This document shows, in pieces, positions 44,324-53,457 of a DNA stretch of 64,000 nucleotides. The notes beneath the pieces are model-generated. The model ran no database searches, was not told the origin of the DNA, and worked only from the letters and a program-made list of their open reading frames with translations. This stretch comes from CG2-30-36-16 sp964372115 (lineage in GTDB: Bacteria > Bacteroidota > Ignavibacteria > Ignavibacteriales > Ignavibacteriaceae): the NCBI GenBank assembly GCA_964372115.1, contig CAYJPN010000010.1:1-64000 (forward strand), given 5' to 3'. Both the position numbers and the translations under genes were made by a program. Positions within the stretch are counted from its first letter, which is position 1. Each line of letters starts with the position of its first letter.

Positions 44324-45240
44324 ATGAAAAAACATATTTTATCTTTACTATTATTTTTGAACTTCGGTATTATACTTCATGCTCAAAATGATTTTTTCCC
44401 CTTGATGATTGATAATCAATGGAATTATTCATACAAATCTGTTGAAAAAAATTACTATGATATAAGCTTCATGTATCAAATGACTATTGATTCAGGTAAC
44501 GTGCAATTCACTGTTGCAGATTCATCTTTCCAGGATTCAGTGATAGTATGGACTATGCAAGAAAAAGATAATATAGAAAGACAAATTCAAGATTTTTATT
44601 ATAATACGGATACAACATTTTCAATAAATACTAATTCAACATTTCAATTATTTGAGTACTTAGATTCATTCCATACCATAAAAAGTAAATCAAACTTTGA
44701 AGTATTTACTTTTCCAGTAAAATGGGAACGTTTTTCTACTTTAAGTTCAACAACTCCGATAAATCGTTATAGTAAAGATAGCTCTCCGTAATTATCAAAG
44801 AGAATCTATTTTTAGTTGCTAACTATAGTGATTCTCTTTTATTTCTAATGGATAAGGGATTGGATTATGCTCAATCGGTTATAAGTCATGGTCCTAATAC
44901 GCCTTACTTTTATAAATGGGAAGCTTCTTTGTCCTCATTTATTACAAATATAGAAGACAGAATGAGTAAAGCGCCACAAGCGTTTATGCTTTATCAAAAT
45001 TACCCCAATCCATTTAATCCTGTAACCTTTATAATATTTACTATATCAGAAAGAACAAATGTTACCTTAACAATCTCCAATGCATTGGGGCAGGTTATTA
45101 CTACATTGCTGGATGAAGAAAAAACTCCTGGAAATTATAAAGTTAGATTTACACCAAGTAATATTAGTTCAGGACTTCTTATTTATCAATTAAAAACATC
45201 TTCAGGTATTATTAATAAAAAGATGTTATACATAAAATAA
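44324..45240 (+). pseudogene. Frameshifted T9SS-secreted protein
   Basis: The first part (44324-44791) encodes a signal peptide and a beta-rich domain starting F-F-P-L-M-I-D-N-Q-W-N-Y, a pattern common in secreted Bacteroidota proteins, and stops after S-S-P. A second frame, open from 44782, continues V-I-I-K-E-N-L-F-L-V-A-N-Y and ends with a CTD (from about 44990, N-Y-P-N-P-F-N-P-V). One base lost near 44787 would join them into roughly 305 residues. The CTD is atypical (T-F-I-I-F-T, A-L-G-Q-V-I-T-T-L-L) and has no palindromic insertion. Real disruption and assembly error cannot be told apart here. Confidence 0.75.
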
Positions 45241-45544
45241 AACTCGTTTTATTTTAGAAGCCCGATTCAAAAAATGAGTCGGGCTTTTTTGTTTGTTTCC
45301 ATTTTATATTGCCGATGAAGTTATTCCATCTCCAACCTATTTTATTCAATCATTTAACGCGCTTTCTCCGTTGCCCGGTGGAGCAACAGTTGTTTCCCGT
45401 ATAGATAACAAAAATAACCTGTTTCCCTAAAATATCTAAAAAAAACAAACTATTTCCAGCACCTCTCCATGGTATATCATTTGACTTAATATTGTGGTCG
45501 CTTTATGCGCAGTTGTAAACTTATATATTATTCCTGAGGAAAAT
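45241..45544. other. Intergenic stretch after terminator
   Basis: About 300 bp that holds the terminator at 45258-45290 and otherwise AT-rich sequence. A GAGGAA ribosome-binding site lies directly before the next ATG at 45545. No other gene seen. Confidence 0.5.
45258..45290 (+). terminator. Intrinsic terminator
   Basis: AAGCCCGATTC, seven-base loop, GAGTCGGGCTT and a run of Ts, 17 bp after the stop of the frameshifted T9SS gene. Stem of 10-11 bp with one G-T pair. Confidence 0.88.
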
Positions 45545-47197
45545 ATGAAATCAATAAAAATAGTTGTTGGCTTATTTATTTTAATTTCTGTTCAGCTAAG
45601 TGCTCAATTTGTTGTTGACTGGGAAAGCACGTGGAATAGCCCATACTCTAAATTTGATAGAGCGGAGGTAATGAACATTGATTCGGACGGTAATATTGTA
45701 GTCGCAGGAACATCATACTCCGGTGATTTAAATAGCACCGGGGATGTAGCTATTGTTAAATACTTGCCCGATGGTACGGAAATGTGGAATAAGAGATTTA
45801 ATATCGGCAGTTATGATGAAGCACTTGGAGTTTATTTTGATGCCGCGAATAATATAGTTATTGGAGTAAAAGGTGCGGATAGTTCTATTTATTATCCCAG
45901 TTTTATGCTTGTAAAATACGATCCCGACGGTAACCTTATTTATGCGAATAAAATTTCTCTTTACCTTCCGGGAAACAGCTCTAACATAACCGGATCTGCA
46001 GACAAACTTCATCTTGATAATTTTAATCAACTTGTTATTGGCGGTTCTAATTGGCAGGTAAAAATGCATTTCGATGGTTACGTTCTATCCTCACAAGTTT
46101 TTCAGTCAAATGATACGTTGGGCTGGTATGGCGTAACCACTCATCTTGATGACGCGAGAAGCGAGTTAACAGTGCCGGTATCCGGATGGAGCAATTCGAC
46201 GTACCACTACTACGCCGGACTTATAAAAAAGAATAGTGATGGCTCGATAAAATGGGTAAAAAACATAATGTTGACCGGGCAGTATCAGGCGTACGGCAAT
46301 GCCATGCTTGTAAGCAATGATGGATTTACTTATCTCGGCTTAAAAAATTCAATTTGGGTGCCAGATCCGCAGTCATGGAAGAGTGACCAGCACATCATAA
46401 AGTTTGGCACCGGTGGTGAAATCCTTTGGGATAAAACTCTGGAGGCTACAGCAGGAAATCAGAACATCTCGGAAGTAGGCGATTTTGCATTCGACAGCGG
46501 AGGGAATCTGATTGTAACAGGTTCAATAGACTCGAAATTTTTTGTAGCAAAATATAGCACAGCCGGGGAAAGATTTCTTTTTATTCAGGATTCAGACACA
46601 ACGCTTTTTAAGGGATTAAAAATTCTGTCCGATACACAGTATAAGTTTTATGTTACAGTTTGGGATTTGAATGGCAGCGTTTATTTGATAAAATATGACG
46701 GTATCGGCAACCAGCTTGCAAAAATAAAGTTGCAGGGTTTAAGCGAATACTTCCCGCTGGAGTTGCAGCAAATGATGTTTGATCCCTCAAAAAAAATTGT
46801 TCTTACCGGCGGAAAGTACTTTGGCGGCAGTTACGATTTTGTTACAATGAAAATAACTGATCAGTTGACTGATGTAGAAGAAGAGCAAAATACTATTTCG
46901 GATTTTAATCTTTTTCAGAATTACCCTAATCCGTTTAATCCGACAACAAAAATTAAATTCTCTCTCCCCTCGCCTTTGCAAGGAGAGGGGTCGGGGGTGA
47001 GGTTGGTAACACTTAAAGTTTACGATGTGCTCGGCAACGAAATTGCAACACTCGTTAACGAAGAAAAATCGCCCGGCACTTATGAGGTTACATTTGACGC
47101 ATCTTCCTTCAACCGAGAAATATCAAGCGGAATATATTTTTATGAAATTACTAACGGCAACAATTTAATAACAAAAAAAATGATGCTTTTAAAATAG
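45545..47197 (+). CDS. T9SS-secreted delta-60-like repeat protein
   Basis: A 550-residue protein; the start at 45545 is chosen for GAGGAA just upstream and the signal peptide that begins there (1-20, ending L-S-A-Q). Repeats of the form D-S-D-G-N-I-V-V-A-G-T-S and V-K-Y-D-P-D-G-N-L-I-Y run from 35 to 440, as in SBBP/delta-60 propellers of unknown ligand. The CTD spans 455-550 with no Fn3-like module. Its loop carries the CCCCTC element (46966-47002), giving S-P-L-Q-G-E-G-S-G-V-R. It is the first intact gene of the plus-strand T9SS run. Confidence 0.87.
   Translation: MKSIKIVVGLFILISVQLSAQFVVDWESTWNSPYSKFDRAEVMNIDSDGNIVVAGTSYSGDLNSTGDVAIVKYLPDGTEMWNKRFNIGSYDEALGVYFDAANNIVIGVKGADSSIYYPSFMLVKYDPDGNLIYANKISLYLPGNSSNITGSADKLHLDNFNQLVIGGSNWQVKMHFDGYVLSSQVFQSNDTLGWYGVTTHLDDARSELTVPVSGWSNSTYHYYAGLIKKNSDGSIKWVKNIMLTGQYQAYGNAMLVSNDGFTYLGLKNSIWVPDPQSWKSDQHIIKFGTGGEILWDKTLEATAGNQNISEVGDFAFDSGGNLIVTGSIDSKFFVAKYSTAGERFLFIQDSDTTLFKGLKILSDTQYKFYVTVWDLNGSVYLIKYDGIGNQLAKIKLQGLSEYFPLELQQMMFDPSKKIVLTGGKYFGGSYDFVTMKITDQLTDVEEEQNTISDFNLFQNYPNPFNPTTKIKFSLPSPLQGEGSGVRLVTLKVYDVLGNEIATLVNEEKSPGTYEVTFDASSFNREISSGIYFYEITNGNNLITKKMMLLK
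46966..47002. repeat. In-frame CCCCTC/GAGGGG element, copy 1
   Basis: CCCCTCGCCTT-tgc-AAGGAGAGGGG followed by TCGGGGGTGAGG. The 10-bp arms have one mismatch. The coding-strand sequence is related to the reverse complement of the 42-bp elements on the minus-strand genes. Confidence 0.85.
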
Positions 47198-47224
47198 AAG
47201 CATCAGAACGATTTGGAGTTTATA

Positions 47225-49279
47225 ATGAAAACATTAACGATTGGCTTTTTTATCTTTTTTTCATCTTTCACATTTGCGCAGCAAATATGGGAGGCATTAG
47301 AAGGTCCGGTTAATAAAGAAATTTATTGCATTAACGGCGGCTGGGTGGGTACAGACGACGGTATTTATGCACAAACCGGTTTAAATACATGGGCATTCGT
47401 CGGATTAAAAGGAAATAAAATAAATGATATTACCCAGGCGGGGTCAAATTATCTGGCGGCTGTCGAAAATGGGGTTTACTATTCAAGTGATGGAGTAAAC
47501 TGGACAAAATCCCCCTCCTTGAGCAGCAGGGTTCATAAATTTCGCTTCGGTTACTCATCAAGCGAATTATATGCGGCTTCTGCCGGCGGAATGTTTTTAT
47601 CAACTGATAACGGCGAAACCTGGAGCGGCTTTGCTTTAAACTCACTCGCAGATATAAATGACCTTACCGGAATATACGTAGGTTGGTGGGGTATAGTAAC
47701 AAACATAGGATTTAGGTTTTCCACTGATAATGGTGGTACCTGGAATGATTTTAACAATGGTCTGCCTATATCTGGAATAAGAGGCATCACCAGTGTTAAC
47801 TATTACGCAAGCGATAATGTGTTAATGATAACTTCAGAGTACGGATGCTTTTTTATAAACTATAATGAAGTTGGGGATTCCACTAAATCTTGGGAGCAGC
47901 GGAACAACGGGCTAACAAATACCGAAGTTAATTGTTATGCTATGAAAGATGAAAAAATTAGAATCGGTACACAAAGCGGAATATTTTATACAACCGATAA
48001 AGGCGCGAACTGGTTAAAAAATTCGGGAATGGATTTTGAAATTACCGATTTACAAGATGTTGTTGCAACTTCACTCTACAATGGAATTTATAAAGCGCCC
48101 AATATTATAGGTAATGCAAATTACGAACAAATCGGTCATACAAATTATACCTCTATTACCTTCGACCAATTTAATAATCTTTATCTTGGTACCGGAGGAT
48201 ACGGAGTTTATAAATCCACTGACAACGGCTATAGTTTTTCGCAGATAAATTCCGGTTTAACAAACTTAATTATAAACGATCTTGTTTTTGATGTTGACCA
48301 CAACCTTTTTGCCGCGACAAACCAGGGCGCATTTAAATCAACCGATTACGGAACAACATGGCAATCGGTTCTTCCCGCAACAGCAAAAATATATTCATTA
48401 ATAACAAGCGCCAGGGGATTTTCTCTGGAAACTTTCGGCGGCGGTGACGCATCATTTTATCTCCTCGAAACAAATAATAACTGGAACGGCGGAACAAATG
48501 ATCTTTCCGGCGCTGTTTATGATATAGCTTACAGTCCGCAGATGAACAAATATATTGCCGCTTGCGATGGCGGTGTATTTTCATCGGCTACCGATTATAT
48601 AGCGTGGACAAAAATAGATTACAATCGCTGCCGCGCAATAACCATAGGGAAAAACGGTGAAATATTTATTGGCTTAAGCGGAGGTAATATAAAACGCTCA
48701 ACAGATAATGGCGCTACATGGGAAGATGCCGGCTGGATTTCGGGACATATAAATGCTTTGATAACAGATAACGATGGAAGTATTTACGCCGCACACGATT
48801 GGGGAATTTCCAAAAGCACAAATAATGGAACAAACTGGGGTGACTTTATTTCGGGAGTTGGCGTTACTGGTGCAGGAAAAGAGACGTTATGTTTAGGTCT
48901 TGCCGGAGGAGGAATAATGTATGCGGGTACATTAGGTCTCGGGCTTTTCAAATCAATAAATCCTGTTTCCGAAGTTAATAGCGAAATTGAAAATATTCCA
49001 ACGGAGTTTAGTTTATCTCAAAATTACCCGAACCCGTTTAACCCATCAACCATAATAAAATATTCGGTGCCCAAAATCATAAATAATCAATCGTCAATCA
49101 TAAATCTTAAAATTTACGACATCCTCGGCAATGAAATTGCCACACTTGTTAACGAACAGATGGCTCCGGGTAATTATAATATCAGCTTCGATGCTTCTGG
49201 TTTAAGTTCAGGAATTTATTTTTACAAGCTTACAGACGGTAAAAATTATTTAACAAAAAAAATGATACTTCTCAAGTAG
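47225..49279 (+). CDS. T9SS-secreted BNR-type propeller protein
   Basis: A 684-residue protein starting at the second possible ATG, which opens directly into the signal peptide (1-18, ending F-A-Q). BNR-like blades (S-T-D-N-G-x-T-W, S-T-D-Y-G-T-T-W, S-T-N-N-G-T-N-W) occupy 20-590. CTD at 597-684 without Fn3-like module; its loop holds the 30-bp element that gives I-I-N-N-Q-S-S-I-I-N, identical to the one in the gene at 17020. It follows the previous gene by 27 bp. Confidence 0.87.
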   Translation: MKTLTIGFFIFFSSFTFAQQIWEALEGPVNKEIYCINGGWVGTDDGIYAQTGLNTWAFVGLKGNKINDITQAGSNYLAAVENGVYYSSDGVNWTKSPSLSSRVHKFRFGYSSSELYAASAGGMFLSTDNGETWSGFALNSLADINDLTGIYVGWWGIVTNIGFRFSTDNGGTWNDFNNGLPISGIRGITSVNYYASDNVLMITSEYGCFFINYNEVGDSTKSWEQRNNGLTNTEVNCYAMKDEKIRIGTQSGIFYTTDKGANWLKNSGMDFEITDLQDVVATSLYNGIYKAPNIIGNANYEQIGHTNYTSITFDQFNNLYLGTGGYGVYKSTDNGYSFSQINSGLTNLIINDLVFDVDHNLFAATNQGAFKSTDYGTTWQSVLPATAKIYSLITSARGFSLETFGGGDASFYLLETNNNWNGGTNDLSGAVYDIAYSPQMNKYIAACDGGVFSSATDYIAWTKIDYNRCRAITIGKNGEIFIGLSGGNIKRSTDNGATWEDAGWISGHINALITDNDGSIYAAHDWGISKSTNNGTNWGDFISGVGVTGAGKETLCLGLAGGGIMYAGTLGLGLFKSINPVSEVNSEIENIPTEFSLSQNYPNPFNPSTIIKYSVPKIINNQSSIINLKIYDILGNEIATLVNEQMAPGNYNISFDASGLSSGIYFYKLTDGKNYLTKKMILLK
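49076..49105. repeat. 30-bp CTD-loop element, copy 2
   Basis: Identical over 30 bp to 17218-17247, on the opposite strand and 32 kb away, in the same loop and the same reading phase. Confidence 0.88.
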
Positions 49280-49303
49280 AGGAATCTGTAAAGTGAGGAA
49301 AAC

Positions 49304-51529
49304 GTGAAAAATTTATTGGTGTTTTTAATGATGAAAATAAAACTACACAAAATATATACATTATTAATTTTGTTGCTTATTCCACTTCAAAACTCATTTG
49401 CGCAGAATGACTGGTATTTTCAAAATCCTTATCCACAGGGGAATGATATTGTTGATGCTGTCTATTATGACGATCACACGGTCATCGCGATAACATCCAA
49501 AAGTATTTTGAGGTCGGTGGACAGTGGAGTAACCTGGGAAATTATTAGGGTCGGTGAAGATACCTATTCAGTAATAAAAAAAATGGCTAACACTTCATTA
49601 ATGATTGGCGGAAAAAATGGGCTCTTTCTTGTTTCGGGCGACCAAGGGAAAACCTGGTCACCCTTCAATATAACAGCAGAACCAAACGGAATGATAACAG
49701 ATCTATCTTTCGGCGCCTCTTCTGCCGGGCAATATATTATCGGGGCTATTGTTAATTTTCAAAAAATTTATTGCACGTATGATTTTGGCGTTACCTGGTA
49801 TTTTCAACATGAAACGGTAAAACGACTACTCTCAATAGAGTGCGCCCATTATAGTACTTGTTATGCCGGTGGCGATGATGGAATTTTTCTAAAAAGTAAT
49901 AACAACGGTGTAAATTGGTTTGATCTACCTTTTATGTATAGTTCTTATAGTATTACGGATATTTATTACATCAATACTAAAATATTGATTACTACAAATG
50001 TAGGCTGGGTTATGAAATCAACTGATAACGGTACTTCTTGGGACTACATTTTTGATACACAAGACTATATTCAAAAACTCTGTACCTTTAAACCATTAAT
50101 ACCGCAAGATATGTTATGGCTTATTACACGCGAAGGCAAAGTAGCCTATTCTAAAAATATTGACAGCAGTTGGCAAATGCTTAATAATGGATTGATCGGA
50201 ATTAATTTTAATACAATTTCATTTTCAAATGAAAATAATGGGTTTATAGGAGGATACGCCGGACTAATTTATATGACCGAAGATGGAGGGATTAGCTGGC
50301 AGAAAATTTCTCGAGGAACCAATGTTTCATTTTATGGAGTTGATTTTATTGATTATCAAACAGGTTGGGTGGTAGGCGGATCAGGGAGTATTTACAAAAC
50401 TACCAACGGTGGCATTAATTGGAACTTTCAGGCAAATCCCTACCAAAACGGGAAAGGACTTTATGATGTCGATTTTTCAATAGACGGACAAAACGGCTGG
50501 GCGGTTTCAGGATATGCAAATACATACGGAGTTTTACGAACAACAAATGGCGGAGAAAATTGGTTTGAAGATAACCCGCCTGATGCCGCATATGGTTTTC
50601 TTGATGTTGAAAAAAATTACTTTGTTGGTTATGGAGGTCAGTTTTATTCCCATAGTATTAGTGGATGGCATAAGAATAATTTAAATACATTCGCTACCCT
50701 TTTCGCATTCAGCAGTCCTGTTAATGAAAGTTATTTTATGCATCAATGGATTGTCGGTGGCAATTCGGGAACTGGAGAATCTGCAATTTTTCATACTACT
50801 GATACAGGAATACATTGGGTTCAACAGGCTTCTGCAACGAATAAAGAGATACATGATGTATTCGCACTTTCTCCATCACTTGTTTGGGCTGTTGGTGATA
50901 ATGCTACTATTCAAAAAACAACCGATGGTGGAGCAAATTGGATACTTCTAACAGAAGGTGAATTGATAGAATATGGTTATTGGTTCAATAAAGTAAAATT
51001 TATTGATGAAAATAATGGCTGGGTTGCCGGTGTGGGCGGGTTTATTTTTAAAACTACGGACGGCGGCAACATTTGGGAAAAAATTCAGTTGCCTACAAAT
51101 CAACAAATATTTGCATTCGACTTAGCCGATAATCCAACTTTTTGGTACGATTTCTATTTAGTTGGACCATCTGGATTAATATTAAAAAGCGGGCAGCCAC
51201 AAGCAACAGAAATTACTGTGGATGAGAATAAAAAAATTCCAAAAGAATTTTTACTTTCACAAAATTACCCAAATCCGTTTAACCCATCTACAAAAATTCA
51301 ATATTCTCTCCCCTCGCCTTCCGAAGGAGAGGGGTCGGGGGTGAGGTCGGTAATGCTTAAAATTTATGATGTTCTCGGCAACGAAATTGCCACTCTCGTA
51401 AACGAAGAAAAATCGCCGGGCAATTATGAAGTTGTCTTTGATGCAAAAGGATTGTCGAGCGGAATTTATTTCTATAGACTAACCACAGGCGGAAAAAACA
51501 TCTCGAAAAAAATGTTGTTGATTAAATAA
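49304..51529 (+). CDS. T9SS-secreted YCF48-like propeller protein
   Basis: Up to 741 residues from a GTG at 49304 with GAGGAA four bases upstream; an ATG at about residue 10 would also give a good signal peptide (ending F-A-Q). Blades with G-W-V-V-G-G-S-G-S-I-Y-K-T-T-N-G-G-I-N-W and S-V-D-S-G-V-T-W repeat from 40 to 630. CTD at 650-741, no Fn3-like module. The CTD loop contains the CCCCTC element giving S-P-S-E-G-E-G-S-G-V-R. Opening residues N-D-W-Y-F-Q-N-P-Y-P-Q-G are shared with the protein at 56143, showing they are paralogues. Confidence 0.87.
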   Translation: MKNLLVFLMMKIKLHKIYTLLILLLIPLQNSFAQNDWYFQNPYPQGNDIVDAVYYDDHTVIAITSKSILRSVDSGVTWEIIRVGEDTYSVIKKMANTSLMIGGKNGLFLVSGDQGKTWSPFNITAEPNGMITDLSFGASSAGQYIIGAIVNFQKIYCTYDFGVTWYFQHETVKRLLSIECAHYSTCYAGGDDGIFLKSNNNGVNWFDLPFMYSSYSITDIYYINTKILITTNVGWVMKSTDNGTSWDYIFDTQDYIQKLCTFKPLIPQDMLWLITREGKVAYSKNIDSSWQMLNNGLIGINFNTISFSNENNGFIGGYAGLIYMTEDGGISWQKISRGTNVSFYGVDFIDYQTGWVVGGSGSIYKTTNGGINWNFQANPYQNGKGLYDVDFSIDGQNGWAVSGYANTYGVLRTTNGGENWFEDNPPDAAYGFLDVEKNYFVGYGGQFYSHSISGWHKNNLNTFATLFAFSSPVNESYFMHQWIVGGNSGTGESAIFHTTDTGIHWVQQASATNKEIHDVFALSPSLVWAVGDNATIQKTTDGGANWILLTEGELIEYGYWFNKVKFIDENNGWVAGVGGFIFKTTDGGNIWEKIQLPTNQQIFAFDLADNPTFWYDFYLVGPSGLILKSGQPQATEITVDENKKIPKEFLLSQNYPNPFNPSTKIQYSLPSPSEGEGSGVRSVMLKIYDVLGNEIATLVNEEKSPGNYEVVFDAKGLSSGIYFYRLTTGGKNISKKMLLIK
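51310..51346. repeat. In-frame CCCCTC/GAGGGG element, copy 2
   Basis: CCCCTCGCCTT-ccg-AAGGAGAGGGG then TCGGGGGTGAGG; nearly identical to copies 1 and 3 and in the same codon phase. Confidence 0.87.
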
Positions 51530-51542
51530 AGCGGAAAGAAAA

Positions 51543-53174
51543 ATGAAAAAATTTATTGCGCTTTTGATTATTTCGTTGCTGGTTTACTCATCTATCATCT
51601 ACAGCCAGCAAACCAACTGGTTATCTTCATGGAGTATGCCGGACAGCGGAAGTATCTGGATAACAGATTCACATATTGATGATCAAAACAATATATATAC
51701 TGTAGGCTATAACTCCGGCGGTGCACAGTCATATAGCTGTGTACTTAATAAATTTTCCTCTCAGGGAATTCATCAGCTTACAAAATATTTTAATAGCGGC
51801 GGAGTAAGCGAAAGTCCGTCATTAACAACTACCCCCCAGGGAAATATATATTTGTTGATGGACTTATATGTCGAAGTATTAAACTCAGGCGGAGATTCTT
51901 TACTCCATTTTAATCACGATAGCTTTAACTGCCGGGAAATAAAAGTAACAGAATCCGGCAGTATTTATATTTACTCGGTTTCGGATGATAACGATAATAA
52001 TAATTTTGGTCCAAGAATAATTAAATATAATCCGCAGGGTTTAGAACTATGGGATTATGTCCCTTTTCCGTTCTCAATACAGAACGCTGAGACTGCCCTG
52101 TTGAACGATGCTTATATTGATGCGGAAGGTAATTCTGTTATTGCCGGTTTAATTCACCGGAACGGCACAAACAGTATTTTTACAGCACGGGTAGATTCAA
52201 ACGGACTATTAATCTGGGGAAATGAGTTTAACCTTCCTGGCAAAACTGTAATGACAGCAAATAAAGCAGCGGTTGATGAAAACGGTATTACATATGTTAC
52301 CGGTACTTGCGGTTTAGAATATCACACAAATAGTTATGATGCAATTACTGTTGCATATGCTCCGGACGGTAGTTTGCTATGGTCGAAAACTTTCGACTTC
52401 GACTCGGATTATGATGAAGCATTCGATATAAAACCCTTCGGAGCCGGCGTAATTATTTCCGGAATTTCAAAATCATCCGATACCTCCCCGCTGTTTTCGG
52501 TTTACTACAGCACTACCGGAACCGAAATTTGGAATTATGTGGATACCGGACGAAAATGGATTGACGCATACAGTTTCAGAAATTTTCCGCCGAACTCGGT
52601 TAGCATCAATATCTTCGGTGACGAAATAGTAATATCCGGAACGAGGAAGCCTTCAAATTACCCAACTTATTTCTCATCGCTAAAGATAAATAATCTTGGA
52701 AATTTAATTGGAAGAGTTGACTTTGAGAGTGAGTATGTAGGCAGGCATCAAAACGCAATTAAGGTAAACGATAATATTGTTTTAGTTTCAAACGATATTG
52801 GGTTTACGGATCTTAACAGTTACATCAAGCTTATTCAATTTGACAAAAGCATTATTACCGGTATTTCGGAAGAAATTTCTTGGCCAAAAGAATTTTTACT
52901 TTCACAAAACTACCCGAATCCGTTTAATCCTTCTACAAAAATCCAATATTCTCTCCCCTCGCCTTCCGAAGGAGAGGGGTCGGGGGTGAGGTTGATAATG
53001 ATTAAAATTTACGATATTCTCGGCAACGAAATTGCAACTCTTGTTAACGAAGAAAAAGCGCCGGGCTTATATGATATCAAATTCGATGCTGCGGGTTTAA
53101 GTTCCGGAGTTTATTTTTACACAATTACATACGGCAGCAATTTTATAACAAGAAAAATGATGCTTGTCAGATAA
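51543..53174 (+). CDS. T9SS-secreted delta-60-like repeat protein
   Basis: A 543-residue protein 13 bp after the previous gene. Signal peptide at 1-21. Beta-propeller-like repeats with D-x-x-N-N-I-Y-T-V-G-Y and D-E-N-G-I-T-Y-V-T-G-T-C patterns (35-445) relate it to the protein at 45545. CTD at 453-543 without Fn3-like module and with the CCCCTC element in the loop. No enzymatic motif seen. It ends the group of four closely spaced plus-strand genes begun at 45545. Confidence 0.86.
   Translation: MKKFIALLIISLLVYSSIIYSQQTNWLSSWSMPDSGSIWITDSHIDDQNNIYTVGYNSGGAQSYSCVLNKFSSQGIHQLTKYFNSGGVSESPSLTTTPQGNIYLLMDLYVEVLNSGGDSLLHFNHDSFNCREIKVTESGSIYIYSVSDDNDNNNFGPRIIKYNPQGLELWDYVPFPFSIQNAETALLNDAYIDAEGNSVIAGLIHRNGTNSIFTARVDSNGLLIWGNEFNLPGKTVMTANKAAVDENGITYVTGTCGLEYHTNSYDAITVAYAPDGSLLWSKTFDFDSDYDEAFDIKPFGAGVIISGISKSSDTSPLFSVYYSTTGTEIWNYVDTGRKWIDAYSFRNFPPNSVSINIFGDEIVISGTRKPSNYPTYFSSLKINNLGNLIGRVDFESEYVGRHQNAIKVNDNIVLVSNDIGFTDLNSYIKLIQFDKSIITGISEEISWPKEFLLSQNYPNPFNPSTKIQYSLPSPSEGEGSGVRLIMIKIYDILGNEIATLVNEEKAPGLYDIKFDAAGLSSGVYFYTITYGSNFITRKMMLVR
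52955..52991. repeat. In-frame CCCCTC/GAGGGG element, copy 3
   Basis: Same sequence as copy 2, encoding S-P-S-E-G-E-G-S-G-V-R in the CTD loop. Confidence 0.87.
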
Positions 53175-53236
53175 AAACAAATGCGTATGAAATGAGGGAA
53201 ACAAAATATTTCTACAAAAACATAAAATTAAGATTA

Positions 53237-53276
53237 CCCATCCCCGGAATGTTTTGTTACACATTCCTGGGATGGG
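53237..53276 (+). terminator. Long hairpin after the four-gene group
   Basis: CCCATCCCCGGAATGT, short loop, ACATTCCTGGGATGGG: a 16-bp stem with one mismatch, about 60 bp after the stop. The following bases (ACTGTTTAAACC) give only a weak U-tract, so termination is likely but not certain. Confidence 0.6.
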
Positions 53277-53457
53277 ACTGTTTAAACCAAATAAAATGAC
53301 ACACATGCATCATTGACACTATTAATTATAGATAATAAATTGAAATTTATTTTAAGGAATCTGAATTTTTCAACTAAATAACTGTGAAAGAGACTGAGTC
53401 GATACAATTAATTTCGAATTTGCTCCTTCTATAGAAACTAATTATTCGGAGGTTATT

